In this document: positions 35,686 to 48,135 of the stretch, piece after piece | Layout of the letters: the number at the start of each line of letters is the position of its first letter | Position numbering within the stretch: the stretch's first letter is position 1 | Assembly: GCA_037952775.1 (NCBI GenBank) | Contig: JBANAY010000004.1 | Location: 1,426,001-1,490,000, forward strand | Reading direction: 5' to 3' | Origin: Clonostachys chloroleuca | Taxonomy: Eukaryota; Ascomycota; Sordariomycetes; Hypocreales; Bionectriaceae | DNA: 64,000 nucleotides | Notes under the pieces: model-generated | Told to the model about the DNA's origin: nothing | The model's input: the letters and a program-made list of their open reading frames with translations, nothing else | The model's database searches: none | Program-made: the position numbers and the translations under genes

Positions 35686-36502
35686 GTTAGTAATGGAAGG
35701 GACTTGATTCCGATGAGTGTCTTAGTGCGAGTAGTTAGGTAGGGTTTTAATTATGATAGTTAAAAGCCCTCATGTGCACTTGGGGTAGTAATTTAGGCAC
35801 AAAAAACAGCGGAATGTGAGAAAGCGATGTTGTTGGAGCCCGAGTAGTGGAACGGAGATGACATGATATGCATTTCCGATGATTCAATCGGCTGGTGCCG
35901 CAATCGGCCACGGGATCGGCACGGAAAAGGGTCCGCATTGACATCTAGGAAGGTGAAAGAGGGGCGGAGATAAAACATAATGCATGGGACAAAATATTCG
36001 TTGACCAGTACCTCCCGATTCGAATGAATTTCACTTTGGCATCATACAAATCCTGCCTGGTATTTCTCATTATTTTGGGATCACCAGTATGATGACGCAC
36101 AATATACACTGATCTTTCCGAGCATTACGACGTTTCGACCTCTCCCCAATGAAGCTCATTTATATGTTGGCAGGCATACCTAGATCGAATCTTTTTCAAC
36201 AAATCAACACCCTAGAAGACTCCTTGAACTTTTCATGATAAATTATTTCGATGAGATGCACAGTTTCTTCCCGAACAAAGTAATGTTGGTTTTGTAAGGG
36301 ATGGCAACGACAGCTGAGCGGGAGACTAATGCTGCCTTCAGATTGGCAATTAGTTAGCTTTGATTACTTACGAACATTTTGGCTTGAGGTCAAAGGCTGG
36401 AATGAACATACTTGAAGCCCATGATGGTGAGATTTACTGAACTACTTTTGGAGAATGTTTTTCAGATTTTTACAAAAGGAAATCTCATATCATACATCTG
36501 GA
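35686..36502. other. Intergenic region
   Basis: Promoter of the aldolase gene and 3' flank of the OYE gene; no supported coding sequence. Confidence 0.6.
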
Positions 36503-37929
36503 CTAAACATACGAGCCCGACCGGAACCGCTTCACCAACCTGGAGAATATCTGTCTTAATGAGAATGACTTCTTCTCGACATTCGCTTCTTTGGGTTTCG
36601 TTGAAGCAAATTTCTGGTAGTCCGTATATCCAACCGCAGGATCTTCAAACGGACCGTAAAACCTTGATCGATCGTATGGGGCAAGTGGCCACCCGTTGCG
36701 CAGCCTGCCCACCAAGTCTGGATTACTGGTGAAGAAACGGCCGTACGCCAAAGCGTCGTATTTCCCACTCTCCAATACACCCCAAGAGTTGGTGTCATTC
36801 CACCCGCCCGCGGAAAAGAGTGGTGTGTCACCAAAGATGGCACGAAAAATGGAAAGATCAACCGTTGCAAGACCCCAAGATGCAAGGAACTTGTCTTTCT
36901 CCTCGAGAGAGAAGATTTGCTCAAAGCGCGGCTCGATGAAACTGACGTACGATAAGTGAGGAAGACGAACCTTCAGCTCACGGCATAAGTGGCTCCATGT
37001 CTCGACACGCTCGCCCCCTCGGGACTGGTTGAAAAGCCCGAACGGGGACAGGCGAATGGCAAGATTCTCCTGCCCCACGGTCTCTGCGAGAGCTTCCATC
37101 AATTCTAGGGGAAATCTACATCGTTTTTCTACCGTCCCGCCGTAATCATCTGTTCGCTTGTTGACGTTGGTGGAAAGAAATTGCTCGGGGAGATAGCCAT
37201 TTGCCCCGTGAACTTCAACGCCGTCGAACCCAGCGTCCATCGCTCTCTGCGCGGCATTGCAATAGTCTTTGATCGTTCGTTGGATATGCTCCACAGTCAA
37301 CTCGATCGGCGGGTTCTCGGACAATTTGACCTTGGTTGTGCTGTGTGGCGGCGGGTACGCGAAGCACTCTTCTTGATCGTCCCACGTCACTGCGGAAGGG
37401 GCCACGATTGGGGTCCCCGTGAGCTGCGAGATGTTGGCACGGCCCGAGTGCCATAGCTGGGCGTAGATGTAGCCGCCTCGGGAGTGAACGGCATCGACGA
37501 TTCGCTTCCATCCCTCAGTTTGTTCGGGTAGGAAGATCCCAGGGACGCCGGGCATAGCGTTTCCCTGGAAAGCAAAGGATTAGTGACATTCCATGCTCCT
37601 TTCTTTTGTTGCAAGTGTTGTCACGGAAAGGAGAAAAAAAGAAAGCATATGATCGACGAATCAACGCTCACCTCAAGCGAGGGGGGTAGACCCTCGGAAA
37701 TGATGAGTCCACCATCGCTTGCGCGCTGGGTGTAGTACTCTACCATTAAGTCATTGGGAACCCAGACGCGGTTCGGGTCTTCAGGGGTGGATTTAGGGTT
37801 GAGCGGTGTTCCTCGATTTCTTGTCAAAGGTGCAAAGATGACTCGGTGCTTGAGAGTGATGTTTCCATTAGCGATCGTCAGGGGCTCAAAGAGCTTGGAC
37901 TCGACTCTGGTTGGGATAGACTGGCTCAT
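36503..37929 (-). CDS. Old Yellow Enzyme family NADH:flavin oxidoreductase
   Basis: Two exons, 37672-37929 and 36503-37564, split by a 107-nt intron (gtgagc/ccag), 439 residues. The start is taken at the ATG at 37929; the frame is open further upstream but without ATG. FMN-binding TIM-barrel motifs: SKLFEPLTIANGNITLKHRV, FAPLTRNRG, GLIISEG, YAQLWHSGRA, GFDGVEVHGANGYLPEQFL with the substrate-binding His/Asn pair, and FSAGGWND with YGRFFTSNPDL at the phosphate end. It reduces the C=C bond of alpha,beta-unsaturated carbonyls using NAD(P)H. The C-terminus has a basic extension (SLRQIFSRLVKRFRSG) beyond the usual end. Confidence 0.92.
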
Positions 37930-39226
37930 GGCGGCTGTGGATCCGGATGCGTCTTGGGAAGGCTCTACTGCGGCTAGAAGTGCACGGCTGATTTGTAAAT
38001 GGCGAGTGGGACTTGTCTGTACGTCTAAGAGGCAAGGCAAAAGAATCGAGGATGGATCTGCCGATTCAGCTGCTAGTGTACGAATGCATGCAATACAGGT
38101 ACTTTGAGCCGCCGAGGAAGAGTAAAAACACCACAGACGTCAAAATCGTGAGCCCCGGCTTCTTAAAAGCATCCTCGGTTAGGTCTCCTTCTGAAGCGGG
38201 CCATCGTCCTATACATAGATTCTTAACTGGACAAGCAACTGGAGCACGTATTGGACTTTACGATTATGGAGGAGAAATGGAGATATAAGGATCAGATCAT
38301 GTTATAATACCAAGTCTACATCCCGGGCCGGGCATCGAGCCAACTGTTAGCAATGATTCCCCTGTCCACCGGGTAGAAGAGTGGAGGATCTGAGAAGTTG
38401 GGGTTGCACGTAATGCCTCCCAACGGCTACTCCCCCTACTTCCATCACACGCAACCCTGGAATCTGACAGGGAACTTTCGTTATCGGTACGAGAGGCTGA
38501 CAGAAGAAGATGATGGTGGGTTTGGTGCTACACATGCTGCAGCAGCTAGTCATCTTGACAGTTAACGTCGTGTGCGGAATATTGTCTCATGCATGCATCA
38601 TATGAGACCCACACGCGAATCAGGACCTGAATGGTCGATGTCAATTGACCTTGCCACGAATGTCGCATCATGTTGCCGTCAGTCCACCCCATAGCCGGTT
38701 GTGGTTGGTCATCAAGTGGTATTGGAGTGGCTTCTTTTGCTATTGTCATATAGTTTTGCTTTTTTGAGTGACCCGTTTTGCATTCGTAGGCTCTCAACAT
38801 AGACCCCACCTTCAACCATAGAGACCAACCAGCAGAAGGTATAAGACGCTGCATAAACCAGGAGACGCACGAGGAAAAACAGCTATGGTTGCATGACGCC
38901 TGTGGGCCTCTCACAATGACAATTTTGGAAACTCCCCGACTTGTCCTTTTGAAATGAAAATCTCCATGAGCTGGACATGCGTTTTCTTTCTCATTTTCCT
39001 TTTTCCTGGGGAAAAATCATACGAGGGTGCCAAATACGATGTTGGCTGGGTTTGATGCACGCCGGGAAGATCCCGCTGCCGCCATCTGGGAGGCGCTCGC
39101 TTGTCCGCAAGCCACCAAACATTTATTAAGGTATTCTCTACTTATTTGACTCAAGAATTTGTGTCTTAATCATAGCTCATTACCTGGAAGTTTCAAAACT
39201 TCGCTGCTGCCACTAAGTGAGTGACT
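37930..39226. other. Intergenic region
   Basis: Divergent promoters of the OYE gene and the PTH11-like gene. A 122-codon minus-strand frame at 38546-38914 has no recognisable features and is not called. Confidence 0.55.
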
Positions 39227-40638
39227 ATGAGCTTCCCTGGTGCCGGCGCACCTCCAGACGGCGTTGAGCCAGACCTAGAAATCCCCGAAGACGTTCTTTG
39301 GACATGTAACTTCGTGACCCAGGGACTCACCATTCTTCTTGTCACTATTTTTGCTCTTGTTAGACTGTACGCCAAACATAAGCTGTTTGGCGGCAAGTTT
39401 ACATGGGATGATTGTATGTGTGGCCTTCACTGAGCACTGGCTAATCAGAGTTAACTGACGTATTGATTTTGCAGACACTACATATTTTGCCTACGTATAC
39501 CTTCCTAAAAAAACAATTTAATTATAAGACTGACTGAGAAGCAGATTCTTTTGGTTGGCTACTGTGTCACAGCATGCCTCGGCAAGTTGCCGGACCCCAT
39601 CCAGCTCCTGCACATCGATCATTATTCTGACTGTCTATTATGCTAGCCGGGGTATATGGCGCAGGTCATAACCAGTGGGAGGTGAGGAAGGAGGAAATAG
39701 AGAATTTCTACAAAGTAAGATGAATTTGGCGCTTCCGAGCACCAACTCTAAGGTATTTTACATCAACTAACCACGTGAACCGACGATATAGGCAGGATAC
39801 GCAGCCACTATATTCTATGCGCCTATGACTCTTTGCGTCAAACTTTCGCTTTTACTCCTCATTGCCCGCGTCTTCGGTAGTGTTCATAAGAAGACAATGT
39901 GGGGAATTCGCATTCTCATTGGGGGAATTATGGCCTATTACGTCTCTGGTGTTTTCATCAAGATCTTTATATGCTGGCCTATCAGTGCATATTGGCGTGG
40001 CGAACGGGAGAAATGCATGAATCAAAGTGCCATCATCACTGCGGACGCCATCATTAGCGCAATAAGTGACTTGGCTATCCTTCTGCTCCCTGCGCCCCTC
40101 ACTTGGTCCCTGCAGCTTGCATTGAAGAAGAGGCTTCGAGTAATTGCTATGCTGTGCGCTGGGGGCGTTGCAACTGCATTCAGTCTTTACCGACTGGTTC
40201 TCATCCTTTCTGAAGCGAACTCCCAGAACCAAAGCATTGTTTTTACCAAGGTCATTCTCTCAGGGTGAGTTCTCCAGCGGTCTACTATAGTCTTGACATT
40301 CCAACTGATTATTAATATAAAGCAATGCGGAAGTTGGCCTTGGGCTTATATGCTCGTGTTTGCCAGCTGTCAACGCCCTTTATATTAAAAAGATGAAAGG
40401 GTCATCATACTTTGCACGACATGAGTACCAAAACCAGTATCACCGCTCCGCCCACAATGAGCCTGGTCGTGGCGATATCCTGATGACGAGGACAATCCGA
40501 ATCAACACCTCATCTAAACAAAGAGGCGACGGCGAAAGTATATTGACTGCCGGCTGTGATGATGCCGCACTGATTGCAGAAGCGCAGCAAGCGCCGCGAA
40601 CAGACACACCAAGCAGAAAGTCGGATTCGATCGTATGA
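39227..40638 (+). CDS. PTH11-like seven-transmembrane (rhodopsin-domain) protein
   Basis: Six exons: 39227-39413, 39475-39494 (20 nt), 39545-39581 (37 nt), 39647-39714, 39792-40264 and 40323-40638; 366 residues. Intron 3 (39582-39646) starts with gcaagt, a GC-AG intron, and ends with gctag. The family pattern is clear: an N-terminal membrane span, FTWDDY after TM2, GVYGAGHNQWEV, FYKAGYAATIFYAPMTLCVKLSLLLLIARVF, ICWPISAYW, and ADAIISAISDLAILLLPAPL. Fungal members act as G-protein-coupled sensors of surface or nutrient cues. The cytosolic tail is Ser/Arg-rich. No CFEM domain is present. Confidence 0.87.
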
Positions 40639-42071
40639 GTCCAGCTTTATAGAAACACACATCTGGATTTGCCTTCTTTTTGTCTAGAATTTGCAGTTAT
40701 TTGACGAAACTACCATGATACTAAGGAATCGGGTATACGGAGCTAGTTGGATTTTTGGAAAACGTGGAAGTCAGTGAGGAAACAACTCACGTCTTAAACT
40801 GGAACATGGAGTCAAACAGATGGATCACTATGGATAGAGATGAGGAATCAACGGCAGGCGAAATCATATAGCGGCTTTCCTTTTTTCTCCATGCTGGCCA
40901 TGGTAACATTTTTTCTATTTTAACCTAAATCAAGTCCCTAAATTAAATCCTCCTATTTATATTTATCGAGTCTCACTCTCATGTCAGTGCAGCTTTCAAT
41001 ATGTTACCGGGCTCGTGTCCAACTCATTCACGGTCACCGCCCGTAGTTGTAGAACTTATATTGCGAGTCTTTTTGCGATAAGTTCACAGTAGAGGGAATT
41101 AATTTGCATTGCATCTTTTATTTTTAGCACTCCCTTGGTAGCTTTCAACTTGATACGCAGGTGTCTGGCTGCGGTGCAGGGTAGGCCAACGATGCGGAAT
41201 GAAGCCGAGGTAACTTTACCTCGGAAATAAGATGAGCCCAAGACCGAGTATCGTCTTGACATGATTCTGATTATACCGTATTGATCTCGAGTTAATAGTA
41301 TTGGATGCACCGGGGGAACTAGAGAAGGTGGATTCAATTGAATTGCCGCAATGGCCGAAAGCACGTTGTTTTACCCACATGCTGATCGGTGGAAGATGGC
41401 TTCAAAACACTGGATGGGTTGGTCGCGTTGCGTGGGGATTGGCTCTTCAAAAAAAAAAAAAAAAAAAAGCAACCAGCCAGTGAGTGACGGGTTTGAGAGA
41501 ACGTGGGGAACCCACATCAAGAATGCCTTAATCAAGAACGGCTTATCTCTGTCAAGGAGCGGGAGAGGCGTTTTCAACGGGCCGTGTCATTTTGACAGAC
41601 GCAGGGCTCTTGAAAGCGGCGATGCGTGTGTCGGGCTGTTTGGCTTCGCCACTGCGGAAGTGCTACCGCTCTTATCTTCACAACAGGGTCCCTGTTTCTG
41701 GTATTTCGTGTGAATCCTAACAAGTGGATGCCGGGTTTTGCACTGACCAAGGAAGGATGTGCAGTCAGGCCAATGGGGATTTAATTAACGACAGCGTTCC
41801 TGCAGAAAAGAAGTGCTTCTGGGGCTGTACCACGCGCCCGGTTTTGGCGGAAAGTTGGTAAACACTCATTAATCCCACATTAATTCCCCCTTAGCTGAGG
41901 CTGTTGCCCTCGAGGATCCTCTCCTGCTTCTTTGTATTAATATGGGCGCTTGGCACCTGATCGCTACTTCGCGGCATTTGGCGGATTCATCTGGAGTTTT
42001 GATATTCGTTTAGCATATCCAGTGCCGTTGCTCTCAAGTTGGTCTCTGGGGCTCAATTCTTCCCATACGCC
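40639..42071. other. Intergenic region
   Basis: About 1.4 kb without a supported gene, AT-rich near 40900-40980, with an A20 tract at 41449-41468. Confidence 0.6.
41449..41468. repeat. A20 homopolymer tract
   Basis: Twenty A bases in a row in intergenic DNA. Confidence 0.85.
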
Positions 42072-42683
42072 ATGGTGTTGAAGAGGCAGCAAAAGAGCGG
42101 CGCGCTCTGTTTCCGCCTCTTCACCTTCAGCACTCTAATCGCCATGATGGCTTACGGCGCTATGGAACCGAAGCAACTACGCAAAGTCACGGCCGAATTC
42201 GTCACCATCATCATCGGCGCCGTCGCAACGGGCGTGCAATTCTACGTCACCGTGGCCAAGTTTCTCCCACTCCCCTACCACATCTTCGCTGTCATCGCAG
42301 CCGACATCGTTTGCGCCCTCGGTTTCATTGCCGCCATTGCCATTTTGTCATACTGGAACATCAACGTCGTCTATGTCCCGCGAGATAACGACCCTGCCAC
42401 CTGGCTCAAGTGCGCCAACGCCAGGGAGTGGGATTCTGTGCTTACAGACAGCGGCTTCGGGAAGTGGCTCAACATCGTGTGGTGCGACATCGAGGTGGAT
42501 GGTCGACACCGCTTGGTGGGAAATTGGGCGGCACGACAGAAGTTGCATGTCATGATTGGCCTGAGCACCGTGTGTTTGGTGTTTACGCTCATGACCATCG
42601 TGTACACGATGTTTCGTGCCATATATTTGGGACATATTCGTTCGCCAAAGATTTACGCTAAACTCAGGGAAACATTTCATTGA
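42072..42683 (+). CDS. Four-transmembrane protein of unknown family
   Basis: Intronless, 203 residues, ATG at 42072. Four hydrophobic helices: LFTFSTLIAMMAYGAM, FVTIIIGAVATGVQFYVTV, FAVIAADIVCALGFIAAIAI and HVMIGLSTVCLVFTLMTIVY. A hydrophilic loop of about 55 residues between TM3 and TM4 contains WCDIEVDGRHRL. The four-helix plan recalls MARVEL-type proteins, but no signature is definite. It is probably an integral membrane protein of the secretory pathway; function unknown. Confidence 0.72.
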   Translation: MVLKRQQKSGALCFRLFTFSTLIAMMAYGAMEPKQLRKVTAEFVTIIIGAVATGVQFYVTVAKFLPLPYHIFAVIAADIVCALGFIAAIAILSYWNINVVYVPRDNDPATWLKCANAREWDSVLTDSGFGKWLNIVWCDIEVDGRHRLVGNWAARQKLHVMIGLSTVCLVFTLMTIVYTMFRAIYLGHIRSPKIYAKLRETFH

Positions 42684-45429
42684 ATCTTGTGGGTTTCTTG
42701 TTACTGAAATTAAAAATACGTTGAACATATCTCATACATGATGTGACCTGGTAAACGAAGCAAACTGGAAGAGGCGTATGTAGCCCCAATCTGTAAGTTG
42801 CTAGTATGCTATGTTGTATAATGCTTTTGATATTGTTCTGTAACCCATTCAAATAGATCCGATGAGTTGCAAAGTATAATCGAGAGAAAGAGTACGGATG
42901 CGCTCTAATGATACGAATGAAGGCACCCAACAAGGCCTCGGGAGAGGAATCTCAACACCGCTTATTGCCCAACCTCGAATATTTTAGGATGTCTTATTAT
43001 ATTGCCTAAAGCCAATAGAGTTTCTACGAAATTGATGAATGGTGTATTTTAAATATTTTTGGTGGTGGAGTTCCGGTTTGTTTGACGACAAGAAAGTCAG
43101 CTCAAGTTCTCTAGAGAGTCTCCAATTACATGGAGTGCTACGGGCCCCTTATATTGAATCTTATTATTTCACTGAGTGCTATTCTGAGATTTCTATTGAG
43201 CTATCTTCAGCGTGTAATGAACTGCATCTAGGATAGAATACAGCCATCCCCAGGGTACAATGATGTGGTTAGTTTACATTTACATGTATGCTTTCTATCT
43301 GGGGACCGCGGTTCATGTCACGGCCCATCTGCTGCAAACGTGGGCGAAATGACGATATCTAAATATTGGATATGTAGACCTTTGTCATTGGCCTGGCTGA
43401 TGATGTGGTCTGGACGAAAACCTCCAACCAGTCCAAGTGGGTGAAATTGAAGCTTGATGTTGAAGCATAAGATTTCTTTGGGTATCATTTTCACAATAGG
43501 TTGCGATAGGAAGCATATTGAATCGCAGGAATTTCTTGATTTTAATTTTCTGAATATAAATATAAAAGTATTTGCTATCTAGTGTTTTCACACCCCGTGC
43601 GTCTGTGGATGATTGCTTCATATATTAATTTTACTAAAGCTGCGAAAACTTCAATATGGAGATATGGCGCCGTGGCACGAAATGCGATGCTCGCAACAAC
43701 AGAATTCAGGGCGAACCAAGGGTGCAGCTTGTAATTTCTTTGGGGATGGAAGAACAGTGATGATTAATGCTGGACTTGCCATTGGCGCATGGCTTCTGGC
43801 TCACACGATGAAAAATCTATTCGTTACGATAGACGTGCGTGTAGTAGGTACATCCAGATTACAATGTCAAGTTGAATGCGAGAATATGAAGGAATTTTTT
43901 TAAACGCTGACCAAATATACTTTGTGCGGTAGTACCTGCAGCAAGGAAAAGTGGTCTCGCGTCTAGACATTCTTTGAGGCGGTGCTGATCTCTTCTGCAA
44001 GCACGAGAGAAGCAATGCAACGGCTTGGCTTCGGCTGATAAAACGGCGGGCTCCAGGGGAATAAACATCAATCGACGCCGATTCCATGGAGCTGGCTCTT
44101 GGGGCTTCATGGGTCCCTTTCCCCACCAATTAAAAGGTTTGCCGTGAATGAGCTGGACAAATAATGGGAAACCTGGACCGTGTTGGACTGGGGGAAAAAG
44201 CACGGTTTAGTGAGCGATTGACCCGAGTTTCTTTGGTCTGGCATTGTTTGTGAAGCGCAGAGTAGGAGAAGGGAAAGGGGCTGAAAGATGCCCGACAAGC
44301 ATGAGCCCACATATCCTTGAATAGTAAACCCGCAGCTGCAGCTATTTCGAGACGTTCTAGAACATGGCGACAGTGGTAGATTTATTGGTATCAATTATCG
44401 GAGCAGGCAAGAGAATGCTGATGATTAGGTACCTAGGTAGGCAAAGCATGTGCAGCCAAGGCCCAAGGGGGTTGGAGGAGAAGCTCCGTCAGGTAGCGAT
44501 TAGAACAATGACTCAGGCTCGCTAATCATCTATTGCCTTCAAAGAAACGGAAGCTACAGCGATTCACTTACCGGGTACTGACCGACTTAACGGAACGAGG
44601 CTAAGAGATACTTTGTGCATAGGCTATTTAAGGAGATTCTTCAGGTATCGTTGATCAATACTCTGCGAGGAGGGTCAACTTCGCCACTCACCAGAATTAC
44701 ACCAGTAATTCGATGTAAAATGACACCCTTCTGGTCTCGAAGTATCGTTTGGACATAGAGAAAATACCTCGCTCTAGTTTCTCGTGTTACACAGAGCCGG
44801 AGCACCTGCCCCCAGATGTCTTCCTGAATCCATTCTGACCTATCGATTGGAGAGAGTAAAGCAGTCTAATGAGTCAGCTTGACTTGGAGGGTGCAGTCGG
44901 AGGTCGCCATGCCCCAAGAGAAAGGTCTAGACCCTGCAGGCAGACTCAAAAAGCATTTCTCAACCACGTATCGACATCCAACAAATCGATTAGGCAGCCC
45001 ATCCGCATCATGCGGCTACCCCGCAACACAGCGGCGGTCTGGGCCCTAGAGAAAACATGCAACACTTGCATGCTTGTTGAATTCTCTCCGGCGGCGGACT
45101 AGCTCCGGGAGGCTTGTGTATTTTATGGGATTGACTCCATATTGAGACCAACTAACCATGCGGAGCAGATCACCCGCCTATTGTTCACACCCACCATGGA
45201 CTTGAGATGATAAGCTCAGCGTGATGCGGAAATTTTTCCCATCACAAGTTGTCAATTAGCGGTGGCATATAAAACCTGAAGTAGATCCCCCTAAGCGGCA
45301 TTCCCCCTTGTTGGCCAAGAAACGTTCTTCAAGGGAAACGGCCATGATTCAAGTAGTCCCCGCCCTTGCTTCATCTACCGTTATTCTTCAACATCTAATT
45401 TGAACTTGTATCCCTTAGCCTATTCGCAG
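42684..45429. other. Gene-poor region of about 2.7 kb
   Basis: AT-rich at 42.7-43.9 kb and mixed beyond. Several short frames occur on both strands but none with recognisable motifs or consistent splicing. No element ends or RNA genes were recognised. Confidence 0.55.
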
Positions 45430-47267
45430 ATGCAGGGTCCTCCATATTTGCACGACTCCCCCGAAGAATATGCGGTCCCTCTGCCATGCATCATGTGTGT
45501 TCCCCAGGGATTCCAGGTTGATGTACGTGCTTACTATCGGCCATTTCACGTGTTTGAGGCGCACAGAGCTGACCTTCCAGTGCATCGAATGTAATCTCAA
45601 GCAACAGATAGCGAGCAGTCCGCAAACAGACTTCCTAACCTTGCCAAATCCGCTCCCTGTCGACCTCTCCACCCTCCAGCAGCCAGCCGCAACTTTGCCA
45701 TATTACGACCCTCTTCTTCTATCCCCCGCCCCGATACCTCCTGATGTTCCTGCCCACAACCAAGCATTTCCAATGGTGCCCGTTGCAATTCCTGGAGGCT
45801 CCCCCTTACAATTGCGAGTGCCCTGGTCTCGGAATGTTTTACCAGTGGCAGAACCGAGACTACAGGATGTCACCGTTTCCTTGTGGACATCCGTACCGAT
45901 TGATACCCTTCTGATGTCCGAACTCCTGACATCTTACTTCCAACAAGGCTATCTCATTAGCATACCATTCCAAAAGGACCTGTTCCTTGAGGATCTTGTG
46001 TCGGATAGATATCAGCCTGCTGGGAACGAGGTCAAAAATTGTTCACCTTTACTTGTCAACGCCATTCTCGCAATGGCCGCCGTAAGACTACACCACAAGG
46101 TCTTCATTCAATCTGGGGCCTTTTCATCCACTTTAGCCGAAAAGACTATCTTGCTCATACTCTCAAACATGTAGAATACGTACACTAGCGGTCCTCTGAT
46201 AGCCAAGGGCTTCATGCCGGCTTCGCTCTCTGAATCGTTCCTCACTCAAGCAATGCATATATGGGAGAGCGAGGCTCTGAATGAGCCCAAGTTGACCACA
46301 ATCCAAGCTGCACAAATTCTCAGCTTGTATCACGCCACAGTGATGCGAAATGATATTGCGTCCGATGTTCTATCTCGAGCAGTCGCGATGGCTGCGCAAT
46401 TGGAACTGTTCACCGCCAGCGATGATGAATGGACAGCCACTGGAATGGCTCGAAAATTCACCTCCTGGAGCCTATTTAGCTGGCAAAGGTTAATTGGACA
46501 CCCCCCTCCCCCCTTTTTTCAATGTATTACCAGGTATAGAGAGGCTGACCGATGATCGTGGGGTTTGATATTAGTACATATTGTTTCTACAATTTCATGC
46601 CACCCCTTATTACAGAGCCTCCCGTTACCACCTTACCGGATTACGCATCCGTTGGTGGGTTGACAGGTGAGATGTTCTTGGGGAATCCAGAGATAGAGCC
46701 CACTAGGCCACTTCATTTGGGGATGACGTTTAGAGCCGTTGCATTACTTAACGTCATTCTCAACGATATCAATCTCACGGGTTCAATTAGAGGAACCGAG
46801 TATCCCAAGACCAGTACTCTTGCCAAGCAGCAAATCTTGACCTTTTGTGCACGGCTTCGGTTTTGGTTTGGCGCTCTCCCAAACGAAATTCGGAATTCCA
46901 ATGCTGAATTAATCCATCACCTTCGCATACAGTAAGTTGATATAGATCTCTTTCAGTCAAAGATTTAGTGCATCAGCTAAAGAGCCTTTTTCTGTTTAGT
47001 TTGGCCTATTCTCATGTCCAGTTCGCTCTGCTTGAGCCATGGGTACAAGACGGCCTACCTTCTATTGTAGAAGATAAGGACACGCACAGTCTATACGAAT
47101 GGGGCATCAAGGCCCAGTTGAGAAGGCAACAACTAGTTGAACTCTTTCACATCAAGCATGGCGAAATTGGTGCCGGTAATTTCCGATGGCTGCACCCCTT
47201 CCTGTTGGGCAGTCTTCCTGGCGGACGCAAGACGGTAGCATCCACCCAGCCATCTGAATATCCGTAA
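45430..47267 (+). CDS. Fungal transcription factor-like protein (MHR domain) without a complete Zn2Cys6 cluster
   Basis: Proposed exons 45430-45516, 45581-46099, 46175-46488, 46575-46931 and 47000-47267; the sum is in frame at 514 residues. The middle homology region of Zn2Cys6 regulators is clear: LLTSYFQQGYLISIPFQKDLFLEDLV, NCSPLLVNAILAMAA, HIWESEALNEPKLTTIQAAQIL, and NFMPPLITEPPVTTLPDY. The layout matches nirA-like nitrogen regulators. If the weak intron 46100-46174 is not real, an in-frame TAG at 46172 truncates the protein. The N-terminus shows only CIMCVPQGFQCIEC, created by splicing, not the six-Cys cluster. It may be a DNA-binding-deficient relative, lack an undetected first exon, or be decaying. 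Confidence 0.6.
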
Positions 47268-47783
47268 GGCAGCGTTGTCTTTGGAGTCACGTTGTTTTCG
47301 GCGATATATACCCTGGTGCTTTTAATACTGCAAGTTTGAGAATAAGTCGTATGTTACCTATGAATGCCTTTATACTGGGATGGGTCAGATGGAAATAGAA
47401 TTGAGTAGACCACGTAGAGAGCAGGCTGCCTCTACCTACTACCTAAAGGGATTTTTTTGGTCTCAATTAATCAACTGTTCTGATTATATCCACCATTAGC
47501 AACCGCAAAAAGGCGAAACCTCTCACGCATTGTCAGTCACTCCCGGGCCATACTGTCCATGTACGTTACTTTGCTACAGTACAAATATCACGTCCCTTGA
47601 TAAAATAGCCTGGAAATAATTTTCGGTGTACAGATTTCGGACGGTTCGTGAATATGTTAATTCGAGAAGATTATAGATGCTTTCTTCGTGGATGTTTTCA
47701 GTTCAGTTGTCAAAATTGCTGCTGGTCTAAGCTGGGTATTGTCTTTGCTATACTAAAAAAACGACATCAATGCCAACTGAAAC

Positions 47784-47872
47784 CTCGAGGTCGTCTAGTT
47801 GGTTTATGGCGCCAGACTGTAATCGCTCGAAAGCATATCTGGATGTCAGCGGTTCGAATCCGCTTCTCGAGA
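47784..47872 (+). tRNA. tRNA-Tyr (GTA anticodon) with 14-nt intron
   Basis: The 7-bp acceptor stem pairs 47784-47790 with 47865-47871 (one G-U pair). The anticodon stem CCAGA/TCTGG encloses CTGTAA with anticodon GTA at 47819-47821. A 14-nt intron (47823-47836) sits one base 3' of the anticodon, the canonical eukaryotic position. The T arm is AGCGG-TTCGAAT-CCGCT, containing the B box GGTTCGAATCC. The discriminator base is A. Nuclear tRNA-Tyr genes normally carry an intron at this site. Confidence 0.93.
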
Positions 47873-47877
47873 ATTTC

Positions 47878-47894
47878 TTTTTGGATTTTTTTTT
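47878..47894 (+). terminator. RNA polymerase III terminator of the tRNA-Tyr gene
   Basis: T5 at 47878-47882 and T9 at 47886-47894 begin six bases after the tRNA 3' end, a strong Pol III stop. Confidence 0.85.
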
Positions 47895-48135
47895 GGAACC
47901 AAAATCATCATCCTCTTGGGGGCCCCCGATTACGAACCTGCGGGAATAAGATGGTGGAGAAGGAGTGGGGTATCGTCATATCATCAGCTTGCCAGTACAC
48001 GTAACAAAACCATTCATAGTATCCTTTGACCTTGATGAGATAGATGATAAGCTACAGTAATTACAGCAGAAAACATGTAATATAAATCGCTTCTCGTTAG
48101 TGGCAGTGGATTACCAAATGCTATGTACAAGAATT

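Noticed and set aside
38546..38914. 122-codon minus-strand frame
   Set aside because: No recognisable domain or signal; overlaps probable promoter DNA of neighbouring genes.
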